In this document: one piece after another, positions 47,536 to 56,967 of the stretch
How the letters are laid out: each line of letters opens with the position of its first letter
Position numbering within the stretch: the first letter of the stretch is position 1
Assembly: GCA_947479455.1 (NCBI GenBank)
Contig: CANJZE010000018.1
Location: forward strand, 32,915 to 96,914
Direction: 5' to 3'
Length of the DNA stretch: 64,000 nucleotides
From: Bacteroidota bacterium
GTDB taxonomy: Bacteria > Bacteroidota > Bacteroidia > Chitinophagales > LD1
Notes under the pieces: model-generated
Databases searched by the model: none
Seen by the model: the letters and a program-made list of their open reading frames with translations, nothing else
What the model was told of the DNA's origin: nothing
Program-made: the position numbers and the translations under genes

Positions 47536-49596
47536 ATGAGGATATTTACAAAACTGCTAATAATGATTGTGCTGCTCACAGGGGGGGCTGTGGCTAATGC
47601 ACAACAAAAAACTAAGGCGAAGTCAGAAGAATCGTCTAAGCCGAAGAAGAGTGCTACTTCGAAGGAGAAACCAGTTTCAGAAACTAAGAGTTCCAAAAAA
47701 TCAATTAGGGCGGCATCCACTGATACCACTCAACAAATCAAAGACCGTCAGAATCAAACTCAGTTTTTTGGAGAAGATATGAAATCAAAAAATTTCAACT
47801 TCTATCGCAGAAGAGAAATTTCAACACCGTTACAACCACGTTACGATTCAGATTCTGCGGTATATCAGCAAGGAAAGAAAAAGCAAAAACAACAACAAGC
47901 CTACCTTAATAATCAGTACTATTTTCCTGCAAAACCCAAAGATGCGTGGGAACTTGGTTTGAATTTGGGTTCAGCATTTATTGGTGGTGATGTCGCGCCA
48001 CATTTCATGGGTAAGGGAATCATTCAAAATGTAGGAGCGGGTTTTACCATTCGAAAGGCGGTGAGCTATATGTTTTCATTACGATTTGGTTATAATTATT
48101 TCTGTACTACAGGAAGAAACTGGGAACCTGATGCCAATCTGAAATTCAATGACGCCCTGCACGGATATTATGATAAGCGGGTTAATTATTGGAACAACCC
48201 AAATTTAGATAAGTCAAAAACGAAGGACTCGTTGAACATGAACAAGTTCTTCTTTTATAACTATAGAACTTACATGCACGAGTTTCATCTTGCCGCACTT
48301 ATGAATTTTGGCAACGCCAGTTTTCATAAAGAAAGAAACTTCGTAAATTTTTATCTGTTAGCAGGAGTGAGTGGAATGTTCTATACAACTTACATGGATG
48401 CTTTGAATGCAAATGGAGATGTCTACGATTTTTCTGAAGCTGCAGCACTATATTATAAGCCACAATCACCGGGTGTTAACTCGCGTATTAAAAGTGATAG
48501 AAAAGAATCTCTTAAAATATTGAACAATTTGTATGATGGCAAGTATGAATCATTTGCTGAGAAGGAAAATAACGCTCCTGGAATTAAAAACTGGCAGTTT
48601 GTTCCATCGTTTACTACAGGTATTGGCATACAGTTTCACCTTTCCAAATGGGTAACGCTAGGATTAGAGGAGCGAGTACTGATTACGGGAAGCGATTTGT
48701 TAGATGGTTACAGATGGCAACAAGATGAGCACCCGGGAATGACAAGAGACAATGATAATTTGTCTTATACTTCTATCAATATTAATATTCACTTAATGGG
48801 CAAGAAGAGTACAGAGCCGATGTATTGGTTAAATCCTAATGTTCATACTTATAAGAAGCTTGGCGATATGAACCCGAAAGCAATTGCTGACGATATTTTG
48901 AAGGATGATGATGGTGACGGTGTAATCAATGCCTTAGATAAAGAACCCGCTACTAAGAAAGGTTGCCCTGTTGATACGCATGGTGTAGCTCTTGACAGCG
49001 ACCACGATGGTATTATTGACTGTGATGATAAGGAACCATACTCACCTCCAGGTTTCCCTATTGATTCGAATGGTGTTGCAATTATACCACCGAATCCATG
49101 TTGCGATACAGCGGGAATTGGTGAAGGAATACCTGGAGGCCCTAACGGCCTTGGAGGCAATAAGGGAAGAAAAGGAAACAGTGGTTACGATTGTGCCAAG
49201 ATTGAATTGCCTTCTACCATTTTCGATGATGATAAGTATTATCTCGATCCTCAATACTATGGTAACTTACATCAAATAGCTGAGAGAATGCAGATGTGTC
49301 CTGATATGAAGTTGGTAGTAACCGGTTACGATGAATCGAGGAATGATCAAAAATACAACGAACAGTTAGCTTGGAATCGAGCGAACGCTGCAGTAGATTA
49401 TCTTGTCGAAAAATATGGAATATCTCGCGATAGATTTATCGTGAAATATCAAGGTGGAAAAAAAGCGGCTACTGGTTCTGCATTTGAAAGGAAGATGAAG
49501 AACAAGGTAGAATTCCGTTATGCAAATGATGGAGAAGGTGGAGACAGTAATCCTCCGGCTCCACATCCTGGATTAAAAGCCGGTTCTAACAAATAG
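47536..49596 (+). CDS. OmpA family outer-membrane protein with calcium-binding repeats
   Basis: The 686-residue protein begins with a signal peptide (LLIMIVLLTGGAVANAQQ). A Lys/Ser-rich stretch follows to about residue 90. Residues 130-440 form an outer-membrane beta-barrel-like domain (WELGLNLGSAFIGGDVAPHF...). Next are type 3 (DxDxDG) calcium-binding repeats (DDDGDGVINALDKEP, DSDHDGIIDCDDKEP). The C-terminal OmpA/MotB-like domain (TGYDESRNDQKYNEQLAWNR) binds peptidoglycan. It anchors the outer membrane to the wall. ATG at 47536; an upstream frame to 47410 lacks a signal. Confidence 0.9.
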   Translation: MRIFTKLLIMIVLLTGGAVANAQQKTKAKSEESSKPKKSATSKEKPVSETKSSKKSIRAASTDTTQQIKDRQNQTQFFGEDMKSKNFNFYRRREISTPLQPRYDSDSAVYQQGKKKQKQQQAYLNNQYYFPAKPKDAWELGLNLGSAFIGGDVAPHFMGKGIIQNVGAGFTIRKAVSYMFSLRFGYNYFCTTGRNWEPDANLKFNDALHGYYDKRVNYWNNPNLDKSKTKDSLNMNKFFFYNYRTYMHEFHLAALMNFGNASFHKERNFVNFYLLAGVSGMFYTTYMDALNANGDVYDFSEAAALYYKPQSPGVNSRIKSDRKESLKILNNLYDGKYESFAEKENNAPGIKNWQFVPSFTTGIGIQFHLSKWVTLGLEERVLITGSDLLDGYRWQQDEHPGMTRDNDNLSYTSININIHLMGKKSTEPMYWLNPNVHTYKKLGDMNPKAIADDILKDDDGDGVINALDKEPATKKGCPVDTHGVALDSDHDGIIDCDDKEPYSPPGFPIDSNGVAIIPPNPCCDTAGIGEGIPGGPNGLGGNKGRKGNSGYDCAKIELPSTIFDDDKYYLDPQYYGNLHQIAERMQMCPDMKLVVTGYDESRNDQKYNEQLAWNRANAAVDYLVEKYGISRDRFIVKYQGGKKAATGSAFERKMKNKVEFRYANDGEGGDSNPPAPHPGLKAGSNK

Positions 49597-49610
49597 TTGC
49601 AACCCATAGG

Positions 49611-49649
49611 AAAACAAAGCGCCAATCAGTTCGATTGGCGTTTTGTTTT
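49611..49649. terminator. Bidirectional terminator between convergent genes
   Basis: AAAACAAAGCGCCAATC and GATTGGCGTTTTGTTTT form a 17-base stem (one G-T pair) around a five-base loop. A-tract and T-tract on the two sides make it work in both directions, ending the OmpA gene and pdxH. Confidence 0.85.
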
Positions 49650-49663
49650 ATCAGAAATTGAAA

Positions 49664-50302
49664 TCAAGGTGCGAGTCGTTTTATTTTCCATGCACCATTT
49701 TCCAGTTCATAAACTATGCGGTCGTGGAGGCGGCTGGCTCGACCTTGCCAGAATTCGAATTGATCTGTTTTAAGAATATAGCCCCCCCAACTTGCAGGAC
49801 GGTTTATTTCTCCAGATTCTTTTAATGCTTCTAATCTGTCTTCTAAATATTCCCTCGATGGAATTTCTTCGCTTTGTTCTGAAACGATTGCACTTAGCTT
49901 GCTTTCGAAAGGACGTGATGCAAAATATTTTTCTGATAGATGCGCTTCTATTTTTTCAATGGTTCCCTCTAAGCGAACCTGCCGTTCTAATTTATCCCAA
50001 AAGAAAAGCAATGCTGCTGAATTGTTTTCTGAAATTTCTTTGCCCTTTCGGCTGTGGTAGTTGGTATAAAAGATAAAACCTTCTTCACTAAACGCTTTAA
50101 GTAGAACTATTCGCGAGGAAGGTTTGCCTTCTTTAGTTGCTGTAGAAAGTGTCATGGCATTGGGCTCAAGCATGCCGTCATTGGTGGCATCTTCTAACCA
50201 CCAACCGAATTGTTCATAAGGGTTGGGAGAAATTTTTTTCTCCGTCAACTCGTGTTTGGTATAGTTACGCCTGTTATCGTGTAAGTCTTTGGAAGAGGAC
50301 AT
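49664..50302 (-). CDS. pdxH: Pyridoxamine 5'-phosphate oxidase
   Basis: PdxH oxidises PNP or PMP to pyridoxal 5'-phosphate with FMN. The 212-residue protein has the family segments NAMTLSTATKEGKPSSRIVLLK, GFIFYTNYHSRKGKEI and FWQGRASRLHDRIVY, with the C-terminal WKIKRLAP. Full length; ATG at 50302. A hairpin separates it from the lipoprotein gene upstream. Confidence 0.96.
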   Translation of the reverse strand: MSSSKDLHDNRRNYTKHELTEKKISPNPYEQFGWWLEDATNDGMLEPNAMTLSTATKEGKPSSRIVLLKAFSEEGFIFYTNYHSRKGKEISENNSAALLFFWDKLERQVRLEGTIEKIEAHLSEKYFASRPFESKLSAIVSEQSEEIPSREYLEDRLEALKESGEINRPASWGGYILKTDQFEFWQGRASRLHDRIVYELENGAWKIKRLAP

Positions 50303-50335
50303 GGTGAAATTTTTCTGCTACAAAACTATTTAAAT

Positions 50336-50374
50336 AAAAAACCTTCTGGCCTGATTTTGCGCAGAAGGTTTTTT
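50336..50374 (-). terminator. Rho-independent terminator after the lipoprotein gene
   Basis: AAAAAACCTTCTG pairs with CAGAAGGTTTTTT across a 13-base loop. On the minus strand the stem is followed by a T-tract, fitting termination of the lipoprotein gene ending at 50396. Confidence 0.85.
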
Positions 50375-50395
50375 CTAGGGGACATTTTTTGGAGC

Positions 50396-50872
50396 CTATC
50401 TCACATCAATTCTAAACTCTTTCGAGAAAGAAACTTTACCAGCCGGATAGTTTTGCCCTGTTTTGAAAACTGACGAGCCCGCTTCGAAGAAAATCTTGAA
50501 ACGAATTACATCAAACGGACGCAGAGTGTCAGGGCTTGTGTAAGTGCCTGTATAAGTGTATCTGTTAACACGGGGGTCGAGACCATCCAATTTTTCAAAA
50601 AATAAAGTATCGGGATAAGTAGCAACATAACCTGTAGTTTGCAACGAATCAATATCGTACTTGCCGAGTATGTAATTGATAGGACGGTCAGTGGTGAATT
50701 TAATTTCGATAGGTAATTGGTCACCTGCAAACAAGCGAGTGATGGCCGTATCGGGCGTTACCAAAGAAATTGGTTCGAGAGGTGCGGTTTCTTCTGTTTT
50801 TTTGCAGCCGTTAAATAGTGTGATGCTAAACGCAAGCACAAGAACTGAGAGAAACAAAATTCTATTCTTCAT
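50396..50872 (-). CDS. Small lipoprotein of unknown function
   Basis: The 158-residue protein has a lipoprotein signal (LFLSVLVLAFSITLFNGC, cysteine at residue 22). The mature part is beta-rich with an Ig-like look (TDRPINYILGKYDID, RFKIFFEAGSS) and no family I recognise. It probably sits in the outer or inner membrane facing the periplasm or outside. Monocistronic, judging by the terminator after it. Confidence 0.65.
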   Translation of the reverse strand: MKNRILFLSVLVLAFSITLFNGCKKTEETAPLEPISLVTPDTAITRLFAGDQLPIEIKFTTDRPINYILGKYDIDSLQTTGYVATYPDTLFFEKLDGLDPRVNRYTYTGTYTSPDTLRPFDVIRFKIFFEAGSSVFKTGQNYPAGKVSFSKEFRIDVR

Positions 50873-50923
50873 TTTTAGTTTGTATTTGTATTAAAGACCC
50901 TTTTACATGAAACAAGGCTGGCT

Positions 50924-52378
50924 TTACATGTATCTAATCATGAAATCAGTTACCGTCTTTGCCAGTTTGCCATAGGGTTGCCACAAAGGCGTTACTACGC
51001 TTCCGCTGTGCAATGCTTTCAACACCGCTCGCTCGTTACTGAATTCTTTAAATCCATAATGCCCAAACGATTTTCCAATGCCCGAATTATTTACGCCTCC
51101 AAATGGAAGGTTGGGTTGCGAGATATGAACGAGATTATCATTAATGCAAGTTCCGCCAGCGGTTGTGTTGTTCAACCAAAAATCTTGCTTGCTTCCCTTT
51201 GCAGAGAATATGTAGAGTGCTAAGGGTTTTTCTTTTCCGTTGATGATATTTAAAACTTCATTTTCATTTTTGTAAGCTATAATCGGAAGAATTGGTCCGA
51301 AAATTTCTTCTTCCATAACTTTAGAATCGAGTGCTACATTGGTCAAAATAGTAGGTGCGAAAAAATTATCTGTTTCATCCGACTGTCCGCCTGTTGCGAT
51401 TTTAGCTCCTTTGTTTACGGCATCTTCTAATAATCTTTTGATACGATTGAAGTGTCGGTTGTTGATGATGTGGCTGATGTCTTTGCTCTGGTGTGCGTCT
51501 TCGCCAAAAACTTTTTTGACGTTGGCTACAAGCTTGGAAACAAATTCATCCTTCTTGCATTCGTGAATCAAAATATAATCGGGAGCAATGCAGGTTTGTC
51601 CGCAATTGAGAAATTTGCCCCAGGTAATTTTTTTAACTGCTGCATCAATGTTTGCAGTTTCATCAATTATCACCGGTGATTTACCTCCGAGTTCAAGGGT
51701 AACCGAAGTAAGGTGGTCAGCGGCTGCATGCATTACTACTTTGCCAACTGCAGGTGAGCCTGTGAAATGAATATGATCGAATTTAAGTTTGAGCAATTCA
51801 GTTGAAACAGTATGGTCGCCTTCTATAACGGCTACTTCATTTTCTGCAAAAACTTTTCCGAGAACTTCTTTCACTATGGCAGAAGTGTGCGGAGTAAACT
51901 CAGACGGCTTGATGATAGCTGTACAACCTGCCGCAATAGCTGCTACTAAATGTTGTGCGGGCATTTGAAATGGATAATTCCAAGGGGTTAGAAACAAGGC
52001 AGTTCCTTTTGGTTCCGAAACGATTTTTGAAGTGGAGCCGATAAACATTAACGGTGTATCTACTTCAAGTGGAGCCATCCAGTCGTCAAGATTGGCAATG
52101 GCGTGGCGACATTCTGAAATTACATTGTAAACTTCGGTGTAACTTGTTTCTACTTTTGGTTTTTGCAAATCGGCATAAACCGCGTCTTCAATTTTCGAAC
52201 GCATTTCTGTAACCACCGCTACTAATTTTTTCAATTTTGCTTTGCGTTCTTTAGCCGTAGAATTTTTTACGTTCTGCGCATTTTTTTTCTGCGCATCGTA
52301 AATTCTGAAAATTTCTCCAAGCTTGGTGTTTGGACTGATGGGTATATTTTTTACCGCTGGTGCTGTAGCTGTTTCCAT
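50924..52378 (-). CDS. Aldehyde dehydrogenase (class 3 / fatty aldehyde-like)
   Basis: The 484-residue NAD(P)-dependent enzyme has the catalytic cysteine in NCGQTCIAPDYILIH, the general base region VTLELGGKSPVIID, and EEIFGPILPI. The GTALFLTPWNYPFQMPAQH segment and the short, hydrophobic C-terminus (TDFMIRYM) point to the class 3/coniferyl or long-chain aldehyde group. It is divergent from the ethanolamine-type permease with 121 bases between. Substrate is unproven. Confidence 0.92.
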   Translation of the reverse strand: METATAPAVKNIPISPNTKLGEIFRIYDAQKKNAQNVKNSTAKERKAKLKKLVAVVTEMRSKIEDAVYADLQKPKVETSYTEVYNVISECRHAIANLDDWMAPLEVDTPLMFIGSTSKIVSEPKGTALFLTPWNYPFQMPAQHLVAAIAAGCTAIIKPSEFTPHTSAIVKEVLGKVFAENEVAVIEGDHTVSTELLKLKFDHIHFTGSPAVGKVVMHAAADHLTSVTLELGGKSPVIIDETANIDAAVKKITWGKFLNCGQTCIAPDYILIHECKKDEFVSKLVANVKKVFGEDAHQSKDISHIINNRHFNRIKRLLEDAVNKGAKIATGGQSDETDNFFAPTILTNVALDSKVMEEEIFGPILPIIAYKNENEVLNIINGKEKPLALYIFSAKGSKQDFWLNNTTAGGTCINDNLVHISQPNLPFGGVNNSGIGKSFGHYGFKEFSNERAVLKALHSGSVVTPLWQPYGKLAKTVTDFMIRYM

Positions 52379-52499
52379 AATTGTTTCTTTAAGGATGCTA
52401 AAAATAGAAATTATTTCTGCTTGCTAAAGGAGGAATTTCTCAGAAATGAATTGCACAATTAACGCGAATTAAACTTCATTTGGTTTTTGAAACAATACG

Positions 52500-53819
52500 A
52501 TGGAACAAAATAACAGCGGACATTTACAAAAAACTCTAACGCCTATTATGCTGTGGGGGCTTGGTGTCGGCTATGTAATTTCAGGAATGTATTTTGGTTG
52601 GAATATAGGCTTGGACAAAGGCGGAACTATGGGATTGGGAATTGCTACAGTTTTTATTCTCATTATGTATATCACGTTTTCGCTTTCTTATTCTGAGTTG
52701 GCTTGTGCAATTCCTAAAGCCGGTGGGGCATTTGATTATGCCGGTAGAGCGTTTGGAAGAGACATTGGTTTTATAGCAGGAATGGCGCAGTGGATTGAAT
52801 TCGTTTTTGCACCACCTGCTATTGCGCTGGGTATTGGTGCTTATTTTCATTTGCTGTTTCCCACTATTGATGCTTTGATTTTTGCCATCGTAGCTTATTT
52901 CATTTTTACGGGAATCAATATTTTAGGTGTAAAAATTTCCGCCACCTTCGAACTCATCATTACCATTATTGCCGTTGGTGAATTGAGTTTGTTTGCCGCG
53001 CTTACGCTTCCGCATTTTCAAATTCAGAATTTACAAACGAATCCTTTTCCTCACGGCATCCCCGGAATTTTTGCAGCCATACCATTTGCTATTTGGTTTT
53101 TCCTCGGCATGGAGGGTTTAGCAAACGTGGCAGAAGAAACCATCAATCCGCAACAGAATATCACGAAAGGTTTTATGTATTCCATGATTACACTTGGCGT
53201 TCTTGCGGCTATGACTTTTTTTGCTGCCGTTGGAGTTGGCGGCTGGGAAAAAGTTGTTTACGACAGCGCAGGAAATGTTTCCGATTCGCCATTGCCGATG
53301 GCGCTCGGGCAAATTACCGGCAATAGCGGCATCATGTATCATATGCTGGTGAGTGTAGGTCTGTTTGGTTTTGTTGCTTCGTTCAATGGCTTATTGCTTG
53401 CTGCAGGAAGAGTGACGTATGAATTTGGAAAAGTGGGACAGTTCCCTCGAGTGCTTGGGAAAATTCATCCACGGTTTCACACACCGCATTGGGCTTTAGT
53501 ATCAAATATGGTCATTGGCATCATTGCGCTTTTTACGGGAAGAACTGGCGACATCATTACCATTTCTGTTTTCGGGGCTATTTGTCTTTACATTTTTTCT
53601 TGCTTGTCTATTATGCGCTTGCGCAAAACAGAACCTGATATGCCGCGCCCTTTTCATGTTCCGTTTTATCCTGTGTTGCCACTCATTGCATTAACCATTG
53701 CTTCGGTGGCGTTGGTAGCCATGACTTACTATAACTTTCAGCTTGCGCTTATTTATTTTGCCGTGATTGCTGTGGCGTTTGTGCTTTATAAATTGTTTCA
53801 CTCTACAGATAAAATTTAG
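52500..53819 (+). CDS. APC family amino acid/ethanolamine permease
   Basis: The 439-residue protein has about twelve membrane segments. The opening YVISGMYFGWNIGLDKGG is the pattern of the ethanolamine permease (EAT) group within the APC superfamily. Other marks: ELACAIPKAGGAFDYAGRAFG, EGLANVAEETINPQQNI. An ethanolamine role is plausible, with the neighbouring aldehyde dehydrogenase, but no ammonia-lyase genes are present in this window. ATG at 52500. Confidence 0.82.
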   Translation: MEQNNSGHLQKTLTPIMLWGLGVGYVISGMYFGWNIGLDKGGTMGLGIATVFILIMYITFSLSYSELACAIPKAGGAFDYAGRAFGRDIGFIAGMAQWIEFVFAPPAIALGIGAYFHLLFPTIDALIFAIVAYFIFTGINILGVKISATFELIITIIAVGELSLFAALTLPHFQIQNLQTNPFPHGIPGIFAAIPFAIWFFLGMEGLANVAEETINPQQNITKGFMYSMITLGVLAAMTFFAAVGVGGWEKVVYDSAGNVSDSPLPMALGQITGNSGIMYHMLVSVGLFGFVASFNGLLLAAGRVTYEFGKVGQFPRVLGKIHPRFHTPHWALVSNMVIGIIALFTGRTGDIITISVFGAICLYIFSCLSIMRLRKTEPDMPRPFHVPFYPVLPLIALTIASVALVAMTYYNFQLALIYFAVIAVAFVLYKLFHSTDKI

Positions 53820-53859
53820 CGTTGTCGCCCTCTAAATTTTTTAAACAACCTTGTCTACC

Positions 53860-53867
53860 TATATTTG
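53860..53867 (+). promoter_or_regulatory. -7 promoter box of the toxin-antitoxin operon
   Basis: TATATTTG matches the consensus TAnnTTTG and lies 20 bases before the antitoxin ATG. Confidence 0.5.
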
Positions 53868-53887
53868 CATAACCAAAAGAAAACGCA

Positions 53888-54094
53888 ATGAAAGTTTTAC
53901 TGGAAATTAAAGACAAGAAGGCTGACTTTGTTTTAGAAGTACTTCGCAATTTTTCGTATGTAAAGGCAACCACCATTACACCGGCAAAGGCAAAATTTAT
54001 GGAGGAGATGCAGCAAGCCGTGAACGAAGTAAAGCTAGCGAAGAAAGGGAAAGTAAAATTGCAATCAGCTCGCGATTTTTTGAATGAACTATAA
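53888..54094 (+). CDS. Probable antitoxin of a RelE/ParE-type system
   Basis: The 68-residue charged protein (KVLLEIKDKKADFVLEVLRNF, then helix FMEEMQQAVNEVKLAKKG) precedes and overlaps the toxin gene by 11 bases, a common antitoxin-toxin arrangement. The C-terminal part SARDFLNEL is the kind of tail that binds a RelE-fold toxin. No DNA-binding domain is evident. It is recognised mainly by context and small size; similar small antitoxins are common in Bacteroidota. Confidence 0.7.
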   Translation: MKVLLEIKDKKADFVLEVLRNFSYVKATTITPAKAKFMEEMQQAVNEVKLAKKGKVKLQSARDFLNEL

Positions 54095-54413
54095 AGTAGA
54101 AGTAACTTCTTGTTTTAAAAAACAGTTTAAGCGACTAATCAAAAAATTCCTTTCTCTTAAACAGGAAATTTTAGAACTCATTTCGCTCTTAGAAAAAGAT
54201 CCAAAGCAAGGAACTCCAATTATTGAGAATTGTTTTAAAATCTGTTTAGCTGTTTCATCAAAAGGCAATGGTAAATCGGGTGGAGCAAGAATAATTACTC
54301 ATGTTCATTACGTACGTAATCAGGTGTTTTTACTTTCTATTTACGACAAGTCTGAACTAAGCGATATTGCTGATAAAGAGTTGAAAGAATTAGTCGCTTC
54401 GGTTAGCGAATAA
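54084..54413 (+). CDS. RelE/ParE-superfamily toxin
   Basis: The 109-residue basic protein has the RelE/ParE fold pattern: an N-terminal strand and helices (TSCFKKQFKRLIKKFLSLKQEILELISLLEKDP), then strands with GGARIITHVHYVRNQVFLLSIYDKSELSDI. The GGxRI and LLSIYDKSE stretches are typical. RelE-like members cleave mRNA at the ribosome and ParE-like members poison gyrase; which applies cannot be decided. It ends 13 bases before nadE. Confidence 0.82.
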   Translation: MNYKVEVTSCFKKQFKRLIKKFLSLKQEILELISLLEKDPKQGTPIIENCFKICLAVSSKGNGKSGGARIITHVHYVRNQVFLLSIYDKSELSDIADKELKELVASVSE

Positions 54414-54426
54414 AATACTGGAGTAA

Positions 54427-56094
54427 ATGAAAATTAGCCTTGCCCAATTAAATTATCATGTAGGAAATTTTTCTTCCAACACGCAGAAAATAATTGCTGC
54501 CATAAAAACTGCCGAAGAACAAAACGCTGACCTGGTTGTGTTCAGCGAGCTTTGCATTAGCGGTTATCCTGCCCGCGATTTTTTAGAGTTTGATGATTTT
54601 GTTGCGCAGTGTAATGATGCTTTGAATGAAATTGCAAAACATACTTCGAAGGTGGCAGTGTTAGTTGGTTGTCCCCGTAAAAACCCAACTAAGGAAGGAA
54701 AGGATTTGTTCAATTCTGCATTTTTTATTCGTGAAGGCGAAGTGAAGAACATCATCGACAAAACATTGTTGCCTACTTACGATGTGTTTGATGAATACAG
54801 ATATTTTGAATCCAACAAAAAATTTGAAGTTGTTCATTTCAAAGGCAAAAAATTAGCTATTACTATTTGCGAAGACATCTGGAATTGTGGTGATGAAAAT
54901 CCTTTGTATCCAACTGCACCGCTCGATGAATTAGCGAAGCAATCGCCTGATATTATCATCAATCTTTCTGCTTCGCCATTCAGTTATGTTCAGCATGAAG
55001 AACGATTGAAAGTGATTCGTGCAAATGTAGCACGTTATAAAATTCCATTGGTGTATGTGAACCAGGTTGGCGCACAAACCGAGTTAATTTTTGATGGAGG
55101 AAGTATGGTGGTGAACGAGCATGGCGACATCAACAAGCAACTTCCCTTTTTTAGGGAGAGTGTAGATTTCGTGACTATTGAAGATTTAAAATTGAATATT
55201 GAAAAAGCAGAATCACAAATCATCTCCCGATTGGAAAGTCGGGATGAAACAAATCATCAATCTTCAATCTTGGATGCTCTCATCCTAGGCATTCGCGACT
55301 ATTTTTCAAAGCTTGGTTTTAAAAGAGCGATTCTCGGTTTGAGTGGAGGAATTGATTCGGCTCTGGTGTTGTATTTGGCAGTAGAAGCATTAGGGAGAGA
55401 AAATGTTTTGTCGCTGTTGCTGCCTTCGGGTTTCTCGAGCGACCACTCGTTAGCCGATGCAAAACAACTTTGTGAAAACCTAGGAACGAAATACGAAACC
55501 ATTCCTATAGAAAATAATTTTCAGTCGTTCGTTGAAACGCTTGAGCCGCATTTTAAAAACCTTCCTTTCAATGTGGCTGAAGAAAATTTGCAAGCACGTG
55601 TGCGCGGAGTTTTGTTAATGGCGTTTAGCAATAAATTCGGTTATATACTTTTGAATACCACCAACAAAAGTGAAGCTGCTGTGGGTTACGGAACTTTATA
55701 TGGCGATATGTGCGGAGGGCTTTCGGTGCTTGGTGATGTTTACAAAACGCAGGTGTATGAGTTGGCAAACTACATTAATCGCAATAGTGAAATCATTCCG
55801 CAAAACATAATTTCAAAACCTCCATCAGCAGAGCTTCGTCCCAATCAAAAGGATTCTGATTCGCTTCCTGAATACGATGTGCTCGACAAAATTCTTTTTC
55901 AATACATTGAAAAACGGCAAGGTCCAAAAGAGCTAGTGGCAATGGGATTTGACAAGCCACTCGTTGACCGCATACTAAAAATGGTTAACAGCAGCGAGTG
56001 GAAACGCTTTCAGGCACCTCCCATTTTACGTGTTTCTCCTAAAGCATTCGGCATGGGACGAAGAATGAATATTGAAGGGAAATATCTCGGTTAA
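54427..56094 (+). CDS. nadE: Glutamine-dependent NAD+ synthetase
   Basis: The enzyme makes NAD+ from deamido-NAD+. The 555-residue protein has an N-terminal nitrilase-like glutaminase domain with Glu (VVFSELCISGYPARD), Lys (DKTLLPTYDVFDEYRYF) and Cys (AITICEDIWN), and a C-terminal synthetase domain with the ATP P-loop LSGGIDSAL and the NTTNKSEAAVGY region. The 13-base gap from the toxin gene suggests that it can be transcribed from the toxin-antitoxin promoter, although an own promoter is not excluded. Confidence 0.95.
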   Translation: MKISLAQLNYHVGNFSSNTQKIIAAIKTAEEQNADLVVFSELCISGYPARDFLEFDDFVAQCNDALNEIAKHTSKVAVLVGCPRKNPTKEGKDLFNSAFFIREGEVKNIIDKTLLPTYDVFDEYRYFESNKKFEVVHFKGKKLAITICEDIWNCGDENPLYPTAPLDELAKQSPDIIINLSASPFSYVQHEERLKVIRANVARYKIPLVYVNQVGAQTELIFDGGSMVVNEHGDINKQLPFFRESVDFVTIEDLKLNIEKAESQIISRLESRDETNHQSSILDALILGIRDYFSKLGFKRAILGLSGGIDSALVLYLAVEALGRENVLSLLLPSGFSSDHSLADAKQLCENLGTKYETIPIENNFQSFVETLEPHFKNLPFNVAEENLQARVRGVLLMAFSNKFGYILLNTTNKSEAAVGYGTLYGDMCGGLSVLGDVYKTQVYELANYINRNSEIIPQNIISKPPSAELRPNQKDSDSLPEYDVLDKILFQYIEKRQGPKELVAMGFDKPLVDRILKMVNSSEWKRFQAPPILRVSPKAFGMGRRMNIEGKYLG

Positions 56095-56133
56095 ACAATC
56101 GATTCGGCAGAAAGGCACTTTGTCCACAATAAT

Positions 56134-56141
56134 TACATTTG
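56134..56141 (+). promoter_or_regulatory. -7 promoter box of the barrel protein gene
   Basis: TACATTTG matches TAnnTTTG exactly and lies 31 bases before the ATG at 56173, after the nadE stop. Confidence 0.45.
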
Positions 56142-56172
56142 CCGCTCGTTTTAAAGGCCTTAAAAAATTAGC

Positions 56173-56955
56173 ATGAAGAAAATATTGGTTTTGGTTTTAG
56201 TGTTTGTTTCTTTTTCTGCTTCTGCTGCTGTACCTGATTCAGTAAACTTGGCAAAGAAGAATGAGCTTTCAATTGAGCAGCAAGTCAAAAAAGTGGAACA
56301 GCAAAAGAAAGCAGCAGAGGTGCAGAAGAGGTTCAACAAATTTTCGAAAGACCGTTTTGCCGTTGATTTTATTTTTAGCAATTGGATTTACGATAAAAAT
56401 GATTCAAGAATTGTTGGAGGCGATTTGAAACCAAAATGGTATTCGCGCGGGGTAAACATTTATTTCTCCTGGGATTTTAGAATTAAAAATTCGCGTTTTA
56501 GTTTTGCTCCCGGCATTGGTTATAGTTGCTCTAATATTTATAGCCGCCACGAAATGATCGAAGATTCCTTAGGAATTCATTTTACAGCTTTGGCTAACCC
56601 TAATGATTATAAAGTGAATAAAATTACTTTGCAGTATCTAGATATTCCTGTGGAGTTTCGTATTAAAACCAACCCCGACAAATTAGATAACTGCTGGAAA
56701 TTTGCCATTGGTTTTAAGGCCGGTGTGCGGTTAGACGCCCACACAAAAACAAAAACCAAAATCAATAACGTTACCAAAGTCGATATAGAAAGAAGGTTTC
56801 CCGACTTTGCTCAATTTCGTTTTGGGCCAATGATTCGTATTGGCTATTCAAGTTTTAATCTTACCGCTTATTATGGCGTGTTGAATGTTTTCAAAAAAGA
56901 CCGCGGTCCTAAGGCAAACGAGTTTGCGGTTGGTATTTCGTTCAACGGTTTATAG
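56173..56955 (+). CDS. Outer-membrane beta-barrel protein (PorT-like)
   Basis: The 260-residue protein has a signal peptide (ILVLVLVFVSFSASAA), a short helical, charged stretch (IEQQVKKVEQQKKAAEVQKRF, about 35-57), and then alternating strands (SRGVNIYFSWDFRI, FSFAPGIGYSCSN, YLDIPVEFRIKTNP, FRFGPMIRIGYS) ending GISFNGL with a small last strand. This is the outer membrane beta-barrel/PorT-like pattern of Bacteroidota. Specific function unknown. It is convergent with the large coiled-coil gene, 12 bases apart. Confidence 0.8.
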   Translation: MKKILVLVLVFVSFSASAAVPDSVNLAKKNELSIEQQVKKVEQQKKAAEVQKRFNKFSKDRFAVDFIFSNWIYDKNDSRIVGGDLKPKWYSRGVNIYFSWDFRIKNSRFSFAPGIGYSCSNIYSRHEMIEDSLGIHFTALANPNDYKVNKITLQYLDIPVEFRIKTNPDKLDNCWKFAIGFKAGVRLDAHTKTKTKINNVTKVDIERRFPDFAQFRFGPMIRIGYSSFNLTAYYGVLNVFKKDRGPKANEFAVGISFNGL

Positions 56956-56967
56956 AAAAAAGCTAGC

